From positions 1 to 8,994 of the forward strand of contig NYUU01000116.1 of assembly GCA_002684175.1 (NCBI GenBank): a stretch of DNA of 8,994 nucleotides, in the 5' to 3' direction. The notes under the pieces are model-generated. The model did no database searches. It saw only the letters and a list, made by a program, of their open reading frames with translations, and was not told the origin of the DNA. Source of the stretch: Synechococcus sp. CPC35 (GTDB lineage: Bacteria > Cyanobacteriota > Cyanobacteriia > PCC-6307 > Cyanobiaceae). Positions 1 to 7,229 of this stretch are shown piece after piece; positions within the stretch are counted from its first letter, which is position 1; every line of letters begins with the position of its first letter. A program made the position numbers and the translations under genes.

Positions 1-1158
1 CTCACCGATACGAACGGTCTGGGAAATATGATGGTTGGGATACATTTCAATCGGACCCTGAGGAGCATCAAGCTTGATTCCGATCAGAGCTGATCTGACA
101 GCATCGAGATCTTCATAGGTTCCAGCCTTCTCAACAGCAGCCTTCCAGAGGTAGACCATGTTGTAGGCAGATTCCATCGGATCATTGGTGACTCGCTCGT
201 CGCCATACATCTCGAGGAATGCTTCGTTGAAATTATTGGATGCCTCCGTTCCCAGAGACATGAAATAATTCCAGGCTGCGTAGGTGCCACCGACGTATTC
301 AGGCCCGATCTGACGAATCTCTTCCTCGGCAATCGAGAACGACATGATTGGATATTTGGCCGGATCGATTCCTGCCGCCTTGAATTGCTTGAATAAAGCA
401 ACGTTGGAATCACCGTTCAAAGTATTGATGATGATGCCGCCGTCGGGAAACTCTTTCTTGATTTTGGCAATGATCGGCGCAACTTCGGTGTTACCGAGCG
501 GGATGTAGTCCTCACCAACTGTTTCACCACCCAGGCTCTTGACCTGCTCTTTAATAATTGTATTAGCAGTTCTTGGATAAACATAATCAGAACCTACAAG
601 GTAAACTTTTTTGCCATATTTGTCTGCATACTTCTCAAATAGCCAGTCAACAGCAGGCTCTGCCTGTTGATTGGGCACAGCACCGGTGTAGAAGATGTTC
701 TTGGAGCATTCCTGACCTTCATACTGAATTGGGTAGAAGAGGAAATGATCCTTTGCTTCATAGACAGGAAGCATTGCCTTGCGACTGGCAGATGTCCAGC
801 CACCAAAGACAACGGCGACTTTGTCCGCATCAATCAGTTTCTGAGATTTCTCTGCAAACGTTGGCCAATCAGAAGCTCCATCCTCAGAGGTATAGACAAT
901 CTTGTAGCTCTTTCCATCAACTTTAACGCCTCCATCGTCGTTGATTTCCTTGATTGCCATTTCTTCAACCTCTTTCAGGGTTGTTTCAGAAATCGCCATG
1001 GTTCCACTCAGGGAATGCAGGATGCCGACTTTGATTTCACCGTCGAAATCACCCCCGCCTCCTGCCGAATCTCCGCCGCCACCGCAAGCAGTCATCGTGG
1101 TGCCAACGGCGGTTGCAGCGATAGCAGCCAGCAAACGCTTAGTTAACATTGAAGTCAT
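1..1158 (-). CDS. urtA: Urea ABC transporter, periplasmic urea-binding lipoprotein UrtA (3' end off window)
   Basis: This is the substrate-binding subunit of the Urt high-affinity urea importer, which would hand urea to UrtB/UrtC permeases and UrtD/UrtE ATPases. Reading the minus strand from ATG 1158-1156 gives an uninterrupted 386-codon frame to the window edge, with no stop, so roughly the last 40 residues are missing relative to typical family length. The N-terminus has K7-R8, a hydrophobic stretch and lipobox M22-T-A-C25, followed by a Gly-rich linker, as expected for a lipoprotein. Recognisable family segments follow: KVGILHSLSGTMAISE, FGGWTSASRKAMLPV, LFYPIQYEGQECSKNIFYTG, INTLNGDSNVALFKQ and, near the edge, NHHISQTVRIGE. 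A second ATG (1149, codon 4) is an alternative start; neither has a clear Shine-Dalgarno. Its base composition is visibly less GC-rich than the neighbours. urtBCDE probably lie beyond the left edge (inferred). Confidence 0.95.
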   Translation of the reverse strand, partial: MTSMLTKRLLAAIAATAVGTTMTACGGGGDSAGGGGDFDGEIKVGILHSLSGTMAISETTLKEVEEMAIKEINDDGGVKVDGKSYKIVYTSEDGASDWPTFAEKSQKLIDADKVAVVFGGWTSASRKAMLPVYEAKDHFLFYPIQYEGQECSKNIFYTGAVPNQQAEPAVDWLFEKYADKYGKKVYLVGSDYVYPRTANTIIKEQVKSLGGETVGEDYIPLGNTEVAPIIAKIKKEFPDGGIIINTLNGDSNVALFKQFKAAGIDPAKYPIMSFSIAEEEIRQIGPEYVGGTYAAWNYFMSLGTEASNNFNEAFLEMYGDERVTNDPMESAYNMVYLWKAAVEKAGTYEDLDAVRSALIGIKLDAPQGPIEMYPNHHISQTVRIGE

Positions 1159-1178
1159 AAAAAAAATCACACTGTGGT

Positions 1179-1200
1179 GGTTACCGCCAGAGTGGCGACC
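1179..1200 (-). other. Stem-loop at the predicted 5' end of the urtA mRNA
   Basis: The minus strand reads GGT, CGCCA, loop CTC, TGGCG, a GTA bulge, then ACC: a 5-bp GC-rich stem extended by 3 bp across a 3-nt bulge. The predicted urtA transcript start, about 7 nt after the -10 box at 1211-1206, falls at the base of this hairpin. It could protect the 5' end of the mRNA. It is not an intrinsic terminator in form, because the T8 run before the start codon lies 12 nt beyond the stem. Function is inferred. Confidence 0.4.
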
Positions 1201-1205
1201 ATCCG

Positions 1206-1247
1206 AAAGTATTAAGCGCGAAAAACTAACCTTGTATCACTAGTAAC
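1206..1247 (-). promoter_or_regulatory. Predicted NtcA-activated promoter of urtA
   Basis: On the minus strand, GTT-N8-TAC occupies 1247-1234, one base off the NtcA consensus GTA-N8-TAC and still matching GT-N10-AC. Twenty-two bases further on is TACTTT (1211-1206), which fits TAN3T. This box plus N20-24 plus TAN3T arrangement is that of cyanobacterial class II NtcA-activated promoters. It implies a urtA leader of about 40 nt and activation under nitrogen limitation. It lies in the 117-bp gap after ureG, so urtA can be transcribed separately from ureEFG. Confidence 0.65.
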
Positions 1248-1275
1248 ATTTTGAGGATTGCTGGGATTTGTTGAC

Positions 1276-1878
1276 TCAATCCGGTAGTTGTTGCAACAAA
1301 AAGTCCACGATTTTTTCCAAACCCTCTCCTTTTTGAAGGTTGGTAAAGCAGCACGGACGCTCTCCTCGCATTCTGATTGCGTCACGTTCCATCACTTTCA
1401 GGTCCGCGCCCACCATCGGAGCGAGATCAGTTTTGTTGATCACCAGCAGATCGGAACGGGTTATCCCGGGGCCGCCTTTGCGTGGGATCTTGTCCCCGGC
1501 CGCCACATCGATCACATAAATGCAGAGATCCACCAGTTCAGGACTGAAGCTGGCAGCCAGGTTGTCGCCACCACTCTCCACCAACACCAGATCAAGGTCC
1601 GGGAACAGAGCTTCAAGTTCCGCCACTGCGGCGCGATTGATCGAACAGTCCTCTCTGATTGCCGTATGGGGACAGCCGCCGGTTTCAACGCCACGGATGC
1701 GTTCAGGCTCCAACGCCCCCACACGCGTCAGGAACTGAGCGTCCTCCTGCGTATAGATGTCATTGGTGACCACAGCCAGTTGAAACTGGTCCCGCAGACG
1801 CCGACAGAGCGCCTCGACCAGAGCCGTCTTGCCCGAACCCACCGGGCCAGCCACTCCCAGACGCAACTTGCTGCTCAT
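1276..1878 (-). CDS. ureG: Urease accessory GTPase UreG
   Basis: UreG is a SIMIBI-class GTPase whose GTP hydrolysis drives nickel delivery into the UreC active site, working with UreD, UreF and UreE in the cytoplasm. The protein is 200 aa from ATG 1878, the usual size. It shows the P-loop GPVGSGKT (about residues 11-18), the nickel-binding CPH motif within [13 protein letters not shown] (Cys69-Pro-His71), the [15 protein letters not shown] segment (about 101-115) and the guanine-specificity motif NKTD (148-151). The open frame extends one codon further to a TTG at 1881, but the ATG at 1878 is preferred. It shares one base with the ureF stop (TGATG), typical of translational coupling. It is the last gene of the ureE-ureF-ureG unit. 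No clear terminator hairpin follows, so read-through into urtA is possible. Confidence 0.97.
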   Translation of the reverse strand: MSSKLRLGVAGPVGSGKTALVEALCRRLRDQFQLAVVTNDIYTQEDAQFLTRVGALEPERIRGVETGGCPHTAIREDCSINRAAVAELEALFPDLDLVLVESGGDNLAASFSPELVDLCIYVIDVAAGDKIPRKGGPGITRSDLLVINKTDLAPMVGADLKVMERDAIRMRGERPCCFTNLQKGEGLEKIVDFLLQQLPD

Positions 1879-2549
1879 CAACTTCGAAACAGACGTGAAT
1901 ACAGCTCAGCATGCGCGAGCTGAGCCATGGCTGAACCCACACCACCGTTCCACAGAGACCGCGGATCCTCTGCCTGCAGTTGGTAGGCCTGGACAGTGAT
2001 CAACGGCAGTAGCCGTTGCTGGAGAACCTGGGCGCGGGTCGGCCCCAGCGGCAACAGACGGACCGCCGCACTCAGCTGATTGGCGACCCAGCTGTAGAGG
2101 TAGCCCTCAACCATCTCCCCAATGGGAATATCCAGAGCCATCGCCGCCCAGGCCCAGGCCGCGGGCCAGCTCAAGCCCAGAGGCTCAGGCAGAACGTGCC
2201 CCATCTCTGCCAGCAACTGCAACAGGGACTGTCCCATCTGACGCTGCTGGGCTCTCACCTCGGCCGCGTCTCTGCATGCCATCAACCAGCCATCCAGATC
2301 AATCAGCCGATCTCTGGCCGCGGGATCCGTCCCCTGGCACCAGTCACACAGGCTGGCCACCAACAGTCGTAACGCCGCCGCCTCCAGGCGAACCGACCCA
2401 CGCTGCAGCTCCGCTTCCAACCACTCCAGCAAAGCGTTTTCATCCGCCAGGGTGCCGGACTGGATCAGCACCTCAAGCCCTTCCGAATAACTGAAGGCGC
2501 CGACAGGGAGAGCCGGACTGACCAGCTGCAGCAGTGCCAGAGATGTCAT
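1878..2549 (-). CDS. ureF: Urease accessory protein UreF
   Basis: UreF is a mostly helical scaffold that bridges UreD and UreG on apo-urease and gates GTP-dependent nickel insertion. From ATG 2549 it is 223 aa, as usual for the family. The characteristic N-terminal [18 protein letters not shown] (about residues 9-26), the central helices and a C-terminal [13 protein letters not shown] tail are all present. The frame stays open upstream to 2603, giving 18 extra residues, but the start at 2549 is chosen because family homology begins there and its ATG overlaps the ureE stop (ATGA, 2546-2549). Translation is therefore probably coupled on both sides. The protein has no signal peptide or membrane segment and should be cytoplasmic. 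Confidence 0.95.
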   Translation of the reverse strand: MTSLALLQLVSPALPVGAFSYSEGLEVLIQSGTLADENALLEWLEAELQRGSVRLEAAALRLLVASLCDWCQGTDPAARDRLIDLDGWLMACRDAAEVRAQQRQMGQSLLQLLAEMGHVLPEPLGLSWPAAWAWAAMALDIPIGEMVEGYLYSWVANQLSAAVRLLPLGPTRAQVLQQRLLPLITVQAYQLQAEDPRSLWNGGVGSAMAQLAHAELYSRLFRS

Positions 2550-3019
2550 CGATGCTGATGCTCCCCATAGGCTCCAGCCTCGGGAGCGAACGGTCCCATG
2601 CACCGGGTCAGCCGAAGCCCGCGTCCCTCAAGCATTCGGGACAGCACCGCATCATTGAGCAGCAGCAGTTCCCGATCGTGGACCTCCAGGGCAACATGGC
2701 GATTCCCGAGGTGATATGCCGCCTGCAGCAACGCCAGAGGTGAATCGGCCATCACCTTCAGGAGTGCTTCGGGCGCGGCCGTCACCTCCACCCGCAAAGA
2801 CTGCGCCGCATCCGTGAGCTGCTCGCCTGGCCGCAGGACCCCGCGGCGGGGCAACTGCAACAGCACAACGCGTCCGCATCGCGTCTGTCGCCGACCTCGA
2901 AAAACCAAGCGCTGTTCCGCCGTGAGCGGCAACTGGAGAGCGGCATCCGACGCCCTGGCCTCGATGCGTTGCTCGAGGATGATCACCCCATCATTCGATG
3001 GCTTCTCCACGGGTTTCAT
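2546..3019 (-). CDS. ureE: Urease accessory nickel metallochaperone UreE
   Basis: UreE binds Ni(II) and passes it to UreG for urease activation. From ATG 3019 it is 157 aa. An N-terminal beta-rich domain includes RLVFRGRRQTRCGRVVLLQL and PRRGVLRPGEQLTD. A ferredoxin-like metal-binding domain carries YHLGNRHVALEV (His103, and His108 equivalent to the conserved interfacial His of Klebsiella UreE). The C-terminal tail ends EHQHR, with only two His, so the nickel-storing His-rich tail of some UreE proteins is essentially absent. An in-frame ATG at 3025 also exists; 3019 is preferred because a GGGGA lies about 6 nt upstream of it. The frame is open much further upstream (to 3193), but that part overlaps the start of ureD and does not look like UreE. 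It is the first gene of the leftward unit, divergent from ureD. Confidence 0.92.
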   Translation of the reverse strand: MKPVEKPSNDGVIILEQRIEARASDAALQLPLTAEQRLVFRGRRQTRCGRVVLLQLPRRGVLRPGEQLTDAAQSLRVEVTAAPEALLKVMADSPLALLQAAYHLGNRHVALEVHDRELLLLNDAVLSRMLEGRGLRLTRCMGPFAPEAGAYGEHQHR

Positions 3020-3040
3020 CCACATCCCCAGATCACGTTC

Positions 3041-3119
3041 AGCGGAGCCTGCCCAGCCGCCGCCGGCCGTTTGGTGTGGATTGCTACAGAGCCGAGACCT
3101 CTGCCAGCCGAGCCTGCCC
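3041..3119. repeat. 14-bp direct repeat in the ureE/ureD divergent promoter region
   Basis: AGCGGAGCCTGCCC (3041-3054) and AGCCGAGCCTGCCC (3106-3119) match at 13 of 14 positions and lie 65 bp apart, one near each gene start. Between them, GTG-N8-TAC (3074-3087) resembles an NtcA half-consensus, but no TAN3T box sits at the right distance on either strand. The region must hold promoters for both urease units, yet no convincing -10/-35 pair was recognised. A regulatory role is a guess. Confidence 0.35.
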
Positions 3120-3121
3120 CG

Positions 3122-4057
3122 ATGAGCCGTGAAACTCCCTGGCACGGCCACTGCCGGCTGCAGTTCATCAACGACAGGGGTGTCACCCGTCATCAGGGGG
3201 GCTGCCGGGCTCCGTTCAAGCTTCTGCGCTCATACACCGGTGCCGATGGCCGTTGCGAACTGCCACTGCTGCACACTGCGGGAGGTTTGGTGGGCGGGGA
3301 TCAGCTCAGCATCGACGTGGCGCTCGCATCAGGGAGTCGCAGCCTGATCACCAGCGTTGCAGCACAGAAGGTGTACGGCTCAGTGGGACGCAGTCATCTG
3401 CATCCCGAAGGGGCATGGTCAAGGCAGAGCGCGACCATGCAGCTCGAGGAGCACAGCGATCTGGAATGGATGCCACAGGAGCTGGTGCTTTATGCCGACG
3501 CCCTGTTCGAGCAGCATCTGACGGTGACCCTGCCGGAAAATGCCTCCTTCCTGACAGCGGAGATCGTGCGGTTTGGCCGCACCGCTGCGGGCGAAACCCT
3601 GAATCAGGGGCGCTGGCGCTCTCATCTGAGCGTGCAACGCATCGGCTCGACAGGGCCCCGCTGGGAACAGGTCGATCGACTCGAAATCGGAGTCGACAAC
3701 CTTCAGAGCAACCATGGTCTTGCCGGAGCTCCGGTGTTCGGATCCCTGGTCTGGGCCGCACCCTCGGGTCTTGATCCAGGCTCAATAGCCAACCTGCTGG
3801 AAGGCGCCCGACTGGATCGGACCGGCCTGAGCGGAACGATGCGATGCACCCGCCTCGATCAGGGGGTGCTGGCGCGTTATGCCGGCAGCTCCAGCCGGGA
3901 TGCCCGTTTCTGGTTCAGTCGGATCTGGGCACGCACCAGGATCCTGCGGGGACTGTCAGGACCAGACATTCCGCGGGTCTGGCCATTACAGGAAGACCCG
4001 TTGGCCGAGCAAGCGTTCACCACGAACGCTTTGGCAACAGCAACAGCGACACACTGA
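3122..4057 (+). CDS. ureD: Urease accessory protein UreD (UreH)
   Basis: UreD docks directly on apo-urease and, with UreF and UreG, forms the complex through which nickel reaches UreC. From ATG 3122 the protein is 311 aa, within the family range. It shows the UreD signatures HTAGGLVGGDQLSI (about 51-64) and ITSVAAQKVYGS (about 76-87), then WMPQELVLYADALFEQ and EIVRFGRTAAGE, and a C-terminal domain containing FSRIWARTRILRG. The frame is open upstream to 2969, but that extension overlaps ureE antisense and lacks family similarity, so the ATG just before SRETPWHGHCRLQF is chosen; no strong ribosome-binding site precedes it. The C-terminus ends in a short Ala/Thr stretch (ALATATATH) that may be disordered. 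It heads the rightward ureD-ureA-ureB-ureC unit, with 18 bases before ureA. Confidence 0.94.
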   Translation: MSRETPWHGHCRLQFINDRGVTRHQGGCRAPFKLLRSYTGADGRCELPLLHTAGGLVGGDQLSIDVALASGSRSLITSVAAQKVYGSVGRSHLHPEGAWSRQSATMQLEEHSDLEWMPQELVLYADALFEQHLTVTLPENASFLTAEIVRFGRTAAGETLNQGRWRSHLSVQRIGSTGPRWEQVDRLEIGVDNLQSNHGLAGAPVFGSLVWAAPSGLDPGSIANLLEGARLDRTGLSGTMRCTRLDQGVLARYAGSSSRDARFWFSRIWARTRILRGLSGPDIPRVWPLQEDPLAEQAFTTNALATATATH

Positions 4058-4075
4058 TCTGGTCCGAAAAGACCC

Positions 4076-4378
4076 ATGCATCTCAGTCCTCAGGAAAAGG
4101 ACAAGCTCCTGATCGTCACCGCAGCCCTGCTGGCGGAGCGGCGTCTCAACCGGGGCCTGCGACTGAACCATCCCGAGGCGGTGGCATGGCTCAGCTTTCT
4201 GGTGCTGGAAGGGGCCCGCGACGGCAGGAGCGTCGCAGAGCTGATGCAGGAGGGCAGCACTTGGTTGCAACGCGATCAAGTGATGGAAGGCGTTCCGGAG
4301 CTGGTGAATGAGGTGCAGATCGAGGCGGTCTTCCCTGATGGCACCAAGCTTGTGACCCTGCACGACCCCATCCGCTGA
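4076..4378 (+). CDS. ureA: Urease gamma subunit UreA
   Basis: This is the small gamma subunit of the (UreABC)3 urease, which hydrolyses urea to ammonia and carbamate in the cytoplasm. The 100-aa length is exactly typical. The sequence begins [20 protein letters not shown], continues [19 protein letters not shown], and ends with the conserved [16 protein letters not shown] and [15 protein letters not shown]. It is a separate gene, as in most bacteria, and not fused to ureB as in Helicobacter. ureB starts 10 bases after its stop. The ureD-ureA gap contains a small GGTC-N6-GACC inverted repeat just before the ATG. Confidence 0.97.
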   Translation: MHLSPQEKDKLLIVTAALLAERRLNRGLRLNHPEAVAWLSFLVLEGARDGRSVAELMQEGSTWLQRDQVMEGVPELVNEVQIEAVFPDGTKLVTLHDPIR

Positions 4379-4388
4379 GCCCAAGCCC

Positions 4389-4709
4389 ATGACACCCCTG
4401 ATTCCCGGCGAACTGATGCCCGAACCCGGCACGATCGAACTCAACGCTGGTCGACCCGTGACCACTATCAGCGTGGCCAACAGTGGCGACCGCCCCGTGC
4501 AGGTGGGCTCCCATTTTCACTTCTTCGAAGCCAACGCCGCCCTGCTGTTCGATCGGGCAGCGGCCCGAGGCCAGCGCCTCGACATCCCGGCTGGCACGGC
4601 AATCCGCTTCGAGCCGGGCGACAGCCGCGACGTGAACCTCATCCCCTTCGGCGGCGACCGTCGCGTCATCGGCTTCAACGGCCAGATCAACGGACCCCTC
4701 GACGCCTGA
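4389..4709 (+). CDS. ureB: Urease beta subunit UreB
   Basis: The beta subunit of urease packs between gamma and alpha chains in the trimer. At 106 aa it has the family length. The signature [18 protein letters not shown] is near the N-terminus, followed by [20 protein letters not shown] (about 37-56), [16 protein letters not shown] and the C-terminal INGPLDA region. The start at 4389 places the IPGE motif at residue 5; no other start fits. ureC begins after a 3-base gap, so the two are almost certainly co-translated. Confidence 0.97.
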   Translation: MTPLIPGELMPEPGTIELNAGRPVTTISVANSGDRPVQVGSHFHFFEANAALLFDRAAARGQRLDIPAGTAIRFEPGDSRDVNLIPFGGDRRVIGFNGQINGPLDA

Positions 4710-4712
4710 TCC

Positions 4713-6422
4713 ATGCCCTACCGCATCTCCCGCCAGGCCTACGCCGAGACCTACGGCCCCACCACAGGCGATCGTCTCCGCCTGGCAGACACCGAGCTGA
4801 TCCTCGAAGTCGAGAAGGACTACACCGTCTACGGCGACGAGGTGAAATTCGGTGGCGGCAAAGTCATTCGCGACGGCATGGGCCAGTCCCAGGCCCCCCG
4901 GGCCAAGGGTGCCGTCGACACGGTGATCACCAACGCCCTGATCCTCGACTGGTGGGGGATCGTCAAAGCGGATGTCGGCCTGAAGGACGGCCGCATCGTC
5001 GGCATCGGCAAAGCCGGAAACCCCGACACCCAGCAAGGCGTGACGATCGTTGTGGGACCCGGCACCGAAGCAATCGCGGGTGAGGGGCACATCCTCACGG
5101 CCGGCGGCATCGACACCCACATTCACTTCATCTGCCCGCAGCAGATCGAAACGGCCCTGGCCAGCGGCGTCACCACATTGATGGGCGGAGGCACCGGCCC
5201 GGCCACCGGCACCAACGCCACCACATGCACCCCCGGCGCCTTCCACATCGGCAGGATGTTGCAGGCCGCCGAGGGGCTTCCCGTGAACCTGGGCTTCTTC
5301 GGCAAGGGCAATGCCAGCACCCCCGAGGCCCTCGACGAGCAAGTGCGCGCGGGAGCCTGCGGCCTCAAGCTGCATGAGGACTGGGGCACCACCCCGGCCG
5401 CGATCGATGCCTGCCTGTCGGTGGCAGACCGCATGGATGTACAGGTGTGCATCCACACCGACACCCTCAATGAGGCCGGCTTCGTGGAAGACACGATCGC
5501 CGCCATCAAAGGCCGCACGATCCACACCTTCCACACCGAAGGGGCCGGTGGCGGCCATGCGCCCGACATCATCAGGATCTGTGGAGAAGCCAACGTGCTG
5601 CCCAGCAGCACCAACCCCACCCGTCCTTACACCACCAACACGCTCGAGGAACACCTCGACATGCTGATGGTCTGCCACCATCTGGATCCGAAGATTCCAG
5701 AAGATGTGGCCTTCGCCGAATCCCGGATCCGCCGCGAAACGATCGCCGCCGAAGACATCCTTCACGACCTCGGCGCCTTCTCGATCATCGCCAGCGACTC
5801 CCAGGCCATGGGCCGCGTGGGTGAGGTGATCACCCGCACCTTCCAGACCGCCCACAAGATGAAAGTGCAGCGGGGTGCCCTGCCGGAGGACTCAAGCCGG
5901 AACGACAACCATCGACTCAAGCGCTACATCGCCAAGGTGACGATCAATCCAGCGCTGGCCCACGGCATCAGCAGCGACGTGGGCTCGGTCGAGACCGGCA
6001 AGCTGGCCGATCTGGTGCTGTGGAAGCCGGGCTTCTTCGGCATCCGACCGGAGCTCGTGATCAAGGGCGGCTCCATCGTGTGGGCTCAGATGGGTGATGC
6101 CAACGCCTCAATCCCCACCCCCGGGCCTGTGCATGGTCGGCCGATGTTCGGAGCCTTCGGCAAGGCTCTCGCCTCCAGTTGCCTCACCTTTGTGAGTGAA
6201 GCCGCGATGGACGCCGACATCAGGAGTCAGCTGGGGCTGGAGCGCACCTGCAAAGCGGTCAGAAACACGCGCAGCGTGGCCAAGAAAAGCCTGAAGCTCA
6301 ACTCAGCCCTGCCCGAGGTGAGCGTGGACCCACAGACCTACGAAGTGTTCGCCGACGGTGAACTGCTCACCTGCGAACCCGCAGAGGTCCTGCCCCTCGC
6401 CCAGCGCTACCTCTTGTTGTGA
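4713..6422 (+). CDS. ureC: Urease alpha (catalytic) subunit UreC
   Basis: UreC is the nickel-containing catalytic subunit of urease (EC 3.5.1.5), an amidohydrolase-fold TIM barrel. The protein is 569 aa, full length, and numbers two above Klebsiella UreC. All active-site residues are visible: nickel ligands His136 and His138 in GGIDTHIHF, the carbamylated bridging Lys219 in GLKLHEDWG, His221, His248 in CIHTDTLNE, His274 in [12 protein letters not shown], and Asp362 in [14 protein letters not shown]. Mobile-flap residues Cys321-His322-His323 (MVCHHLD) are intact. The N-terminal [18 protein letters not shown] block confirms the ATG at 4713. The gene should encode active enzyme once nickel is loaded by UreDEFG. 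Its stop overlaps the next gene by four bases (GTGA). Confidence 0.99.
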   Translation: MPYRISRQAYAETYGPTTGDRLRLADTELILEVEKDYTVYGDEVKFGGGKVIRDGMGQSQAPRAKGAVDTVITNALILDWWGIVKADVGLKDGRIVGIGKAGNPDTQQGVTIVVGPGTEAIAGEGHILTAGGIDTHIHFICPQQIETALASGVTTLMGGGTGPATGTNATTCTPGAFHIGRMLQAAEGLPVNLGFFGKGNASTPEALDEQVRAGACGLKLHEDWGTTPAAIDACLSVADRMDVQVCIHTDTLNEAGFVEDTIAAIKGRTIHTFHTEGAGGGHAPDIIRICGEANVLPSSTNPTRPYTTNTLEEHLDMLMVCHHLDPKIPEDVAFAESRIRRETIAAEDILHDLGAFSIIASDSQAMGRVGEVITRTFQTAHKMKVQRGALPEDSSRNDNHRLKRYIAKVTINPALAHGISSDVGSVETGKLADLVLWKPGFFGIRPELVIKGGSIVWAQMGDANASIPTPGPVHGRPMFGAFGKALASSCLTFVSEAAMDADIRSQLGLERTCKAVRNTRSVAKKSLKLNSALPEVSVDPQTYEVFADGELLTCEPAEVLPLAQRYLLL

Positions 6423-7195
6423 ATCAGTCCCTGCTGGTGATCCAACACGTTGATCACGAGGGTCCTGATCTGATCGGCACCCTGGCAGCCGAAAGGGACT
6501 GGGAACTCCGCAAGCTCAGACCGGATCGCGGCGATGTCCTGCCTGATCCCCTCAGCTGTCGCAACACGATTGCCGTTGTTTTGGGTGGCCCAATGGGCGT
6601 GAACCAACGACAACAAGCCGACATGGCCTGGCTGCAGCAGGAGCTGGACTGGCTGACGGCCTGGCACCAGCAGCAGCGACCTGTCCTGGGCATCTGCCTC
6701 GGAGCCCAGCTGCTGGCAGTCGCCGCGGGTGGAAGCGTTGAACCGCTGCGGGTGGGAAGGCCACCTCAACCACTCAAAGAGGTTGGCATCGGGGCAATTC
6801 ACTGGATTGTCCGCCCCGATGAAGAGCCGCTGCTGAAGGGACTCAACCCGAGCGAAATGGCGTTGCACTGGCATGGCGACCGGATCCGCCTGTCCACTGA
6901 CGCCACACTCCTGGGCTCCTCACTGCACTGTGCGGAACAGGTGTTCAGGATCGGTCGCCATGCAATCGGGATGCAGTGCCATCTGGAGGTGACAGGGCCG
7001 AATCTGGAGCGATGGATCAGGGAGGACAACGACTACGTCGTCAGCGCGATGGGAGAGGAAGGGCCGGATCAACTGCGCGCCAGCTGGAAGCAGCTCGGAC
7101 CGGGCATGGAGCAGCGCGGGCGGCATCTGTTCAACACACTGCTGTCTCACTTTGAAAGCCTTCTCTCCTCGGACCTCAGAAATCGGAGTTCCTGA
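6419..7195 (+). CDS. Class I glutamine amidotransferase-like protein (GMP-synthase-like subfamily)
   Basis: This 258-aa protein has the class I GATase fold with a complete Cys-His-Glu triad. Cys93 lies in the nucleophile elbow GICLGAQLL, and His188 and Glu190 lie in [13 protein letters not shown] (56-61) fits the oxyanion region, and LHWHGD (149-154) resembles the short block of the GuaA-like stand-alone GATase group. No synthetase or acceptor domain is attached, and the C-terminal third after the triad is a charged, probably helical tail. Translation starts at GTG 6419, inside the ureC stop, so it should be coupled to urease. The substrate is unknown. Family knowledge allows hydrolysis of glutamine or a gamma-glutamyl amide, or service as an amidotransferase partner subunit. 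A nitrogen-scavenging role beside urease is inferred from position only. moaA faces it 34 bp downstream, with no obvious terminator seen. Confidence 0.85.
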   Translation: MNQSLLVIQHVDHEGPDLIGTLAAERDWELRKLRPDRGDVLPDPLSCRNTIAVVLGGPMGVNQRQQADMAWLQQELDWLTAWHQQQRPVLGICLGAQLLAVAAGGSVEPLRVGRPPQPLKEVGIGAIHWIVRPDEEPLLKGLNPSEMALHWHGDRIRLSTDATLLGSSLHCAEQVFRIGRHAIGMQCHLEVTGPNLERWIREDNDYVVSAMGEEGPDQLRASWKQLGPGMEQRGRHLFNTLLSHFESLLSSDLRNRSS

Positions 7196-7229
7196 CCACG
7201 GACAGGGATGTTCAGACGACGGCAACGTG

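Noticed and set aside
573..1146. Overlapping plus-strand open frames in the urtA region
   Set aside because: They lie antisense to an unambiguous UrtA frame that runs through the whole region without a stop.
2546..3193. Extended ureE start at 3193
   Set aside because: The extra 58 residues do not resemble UreE and would overlap the ureD start. ATG 3019, with GGGGA upstream, fits family length.
4191..5855. Long minus-strand open frame of 554 codons antisense to ureA, ureB and ureC
   Set aside because: It is a shadow of the strong third-position GC bias in ureC. The product is Gly/Ala/Val/Asp-rich with no recognisable domain, and the sense strand encodes clear urease subunits.
7196..7229. Terminator between the convergent amidotransferase and moaA genes
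   Set aside because: The 34-bp gap shows no convincing GC-rich hairpin followed by a T-run on either strand.
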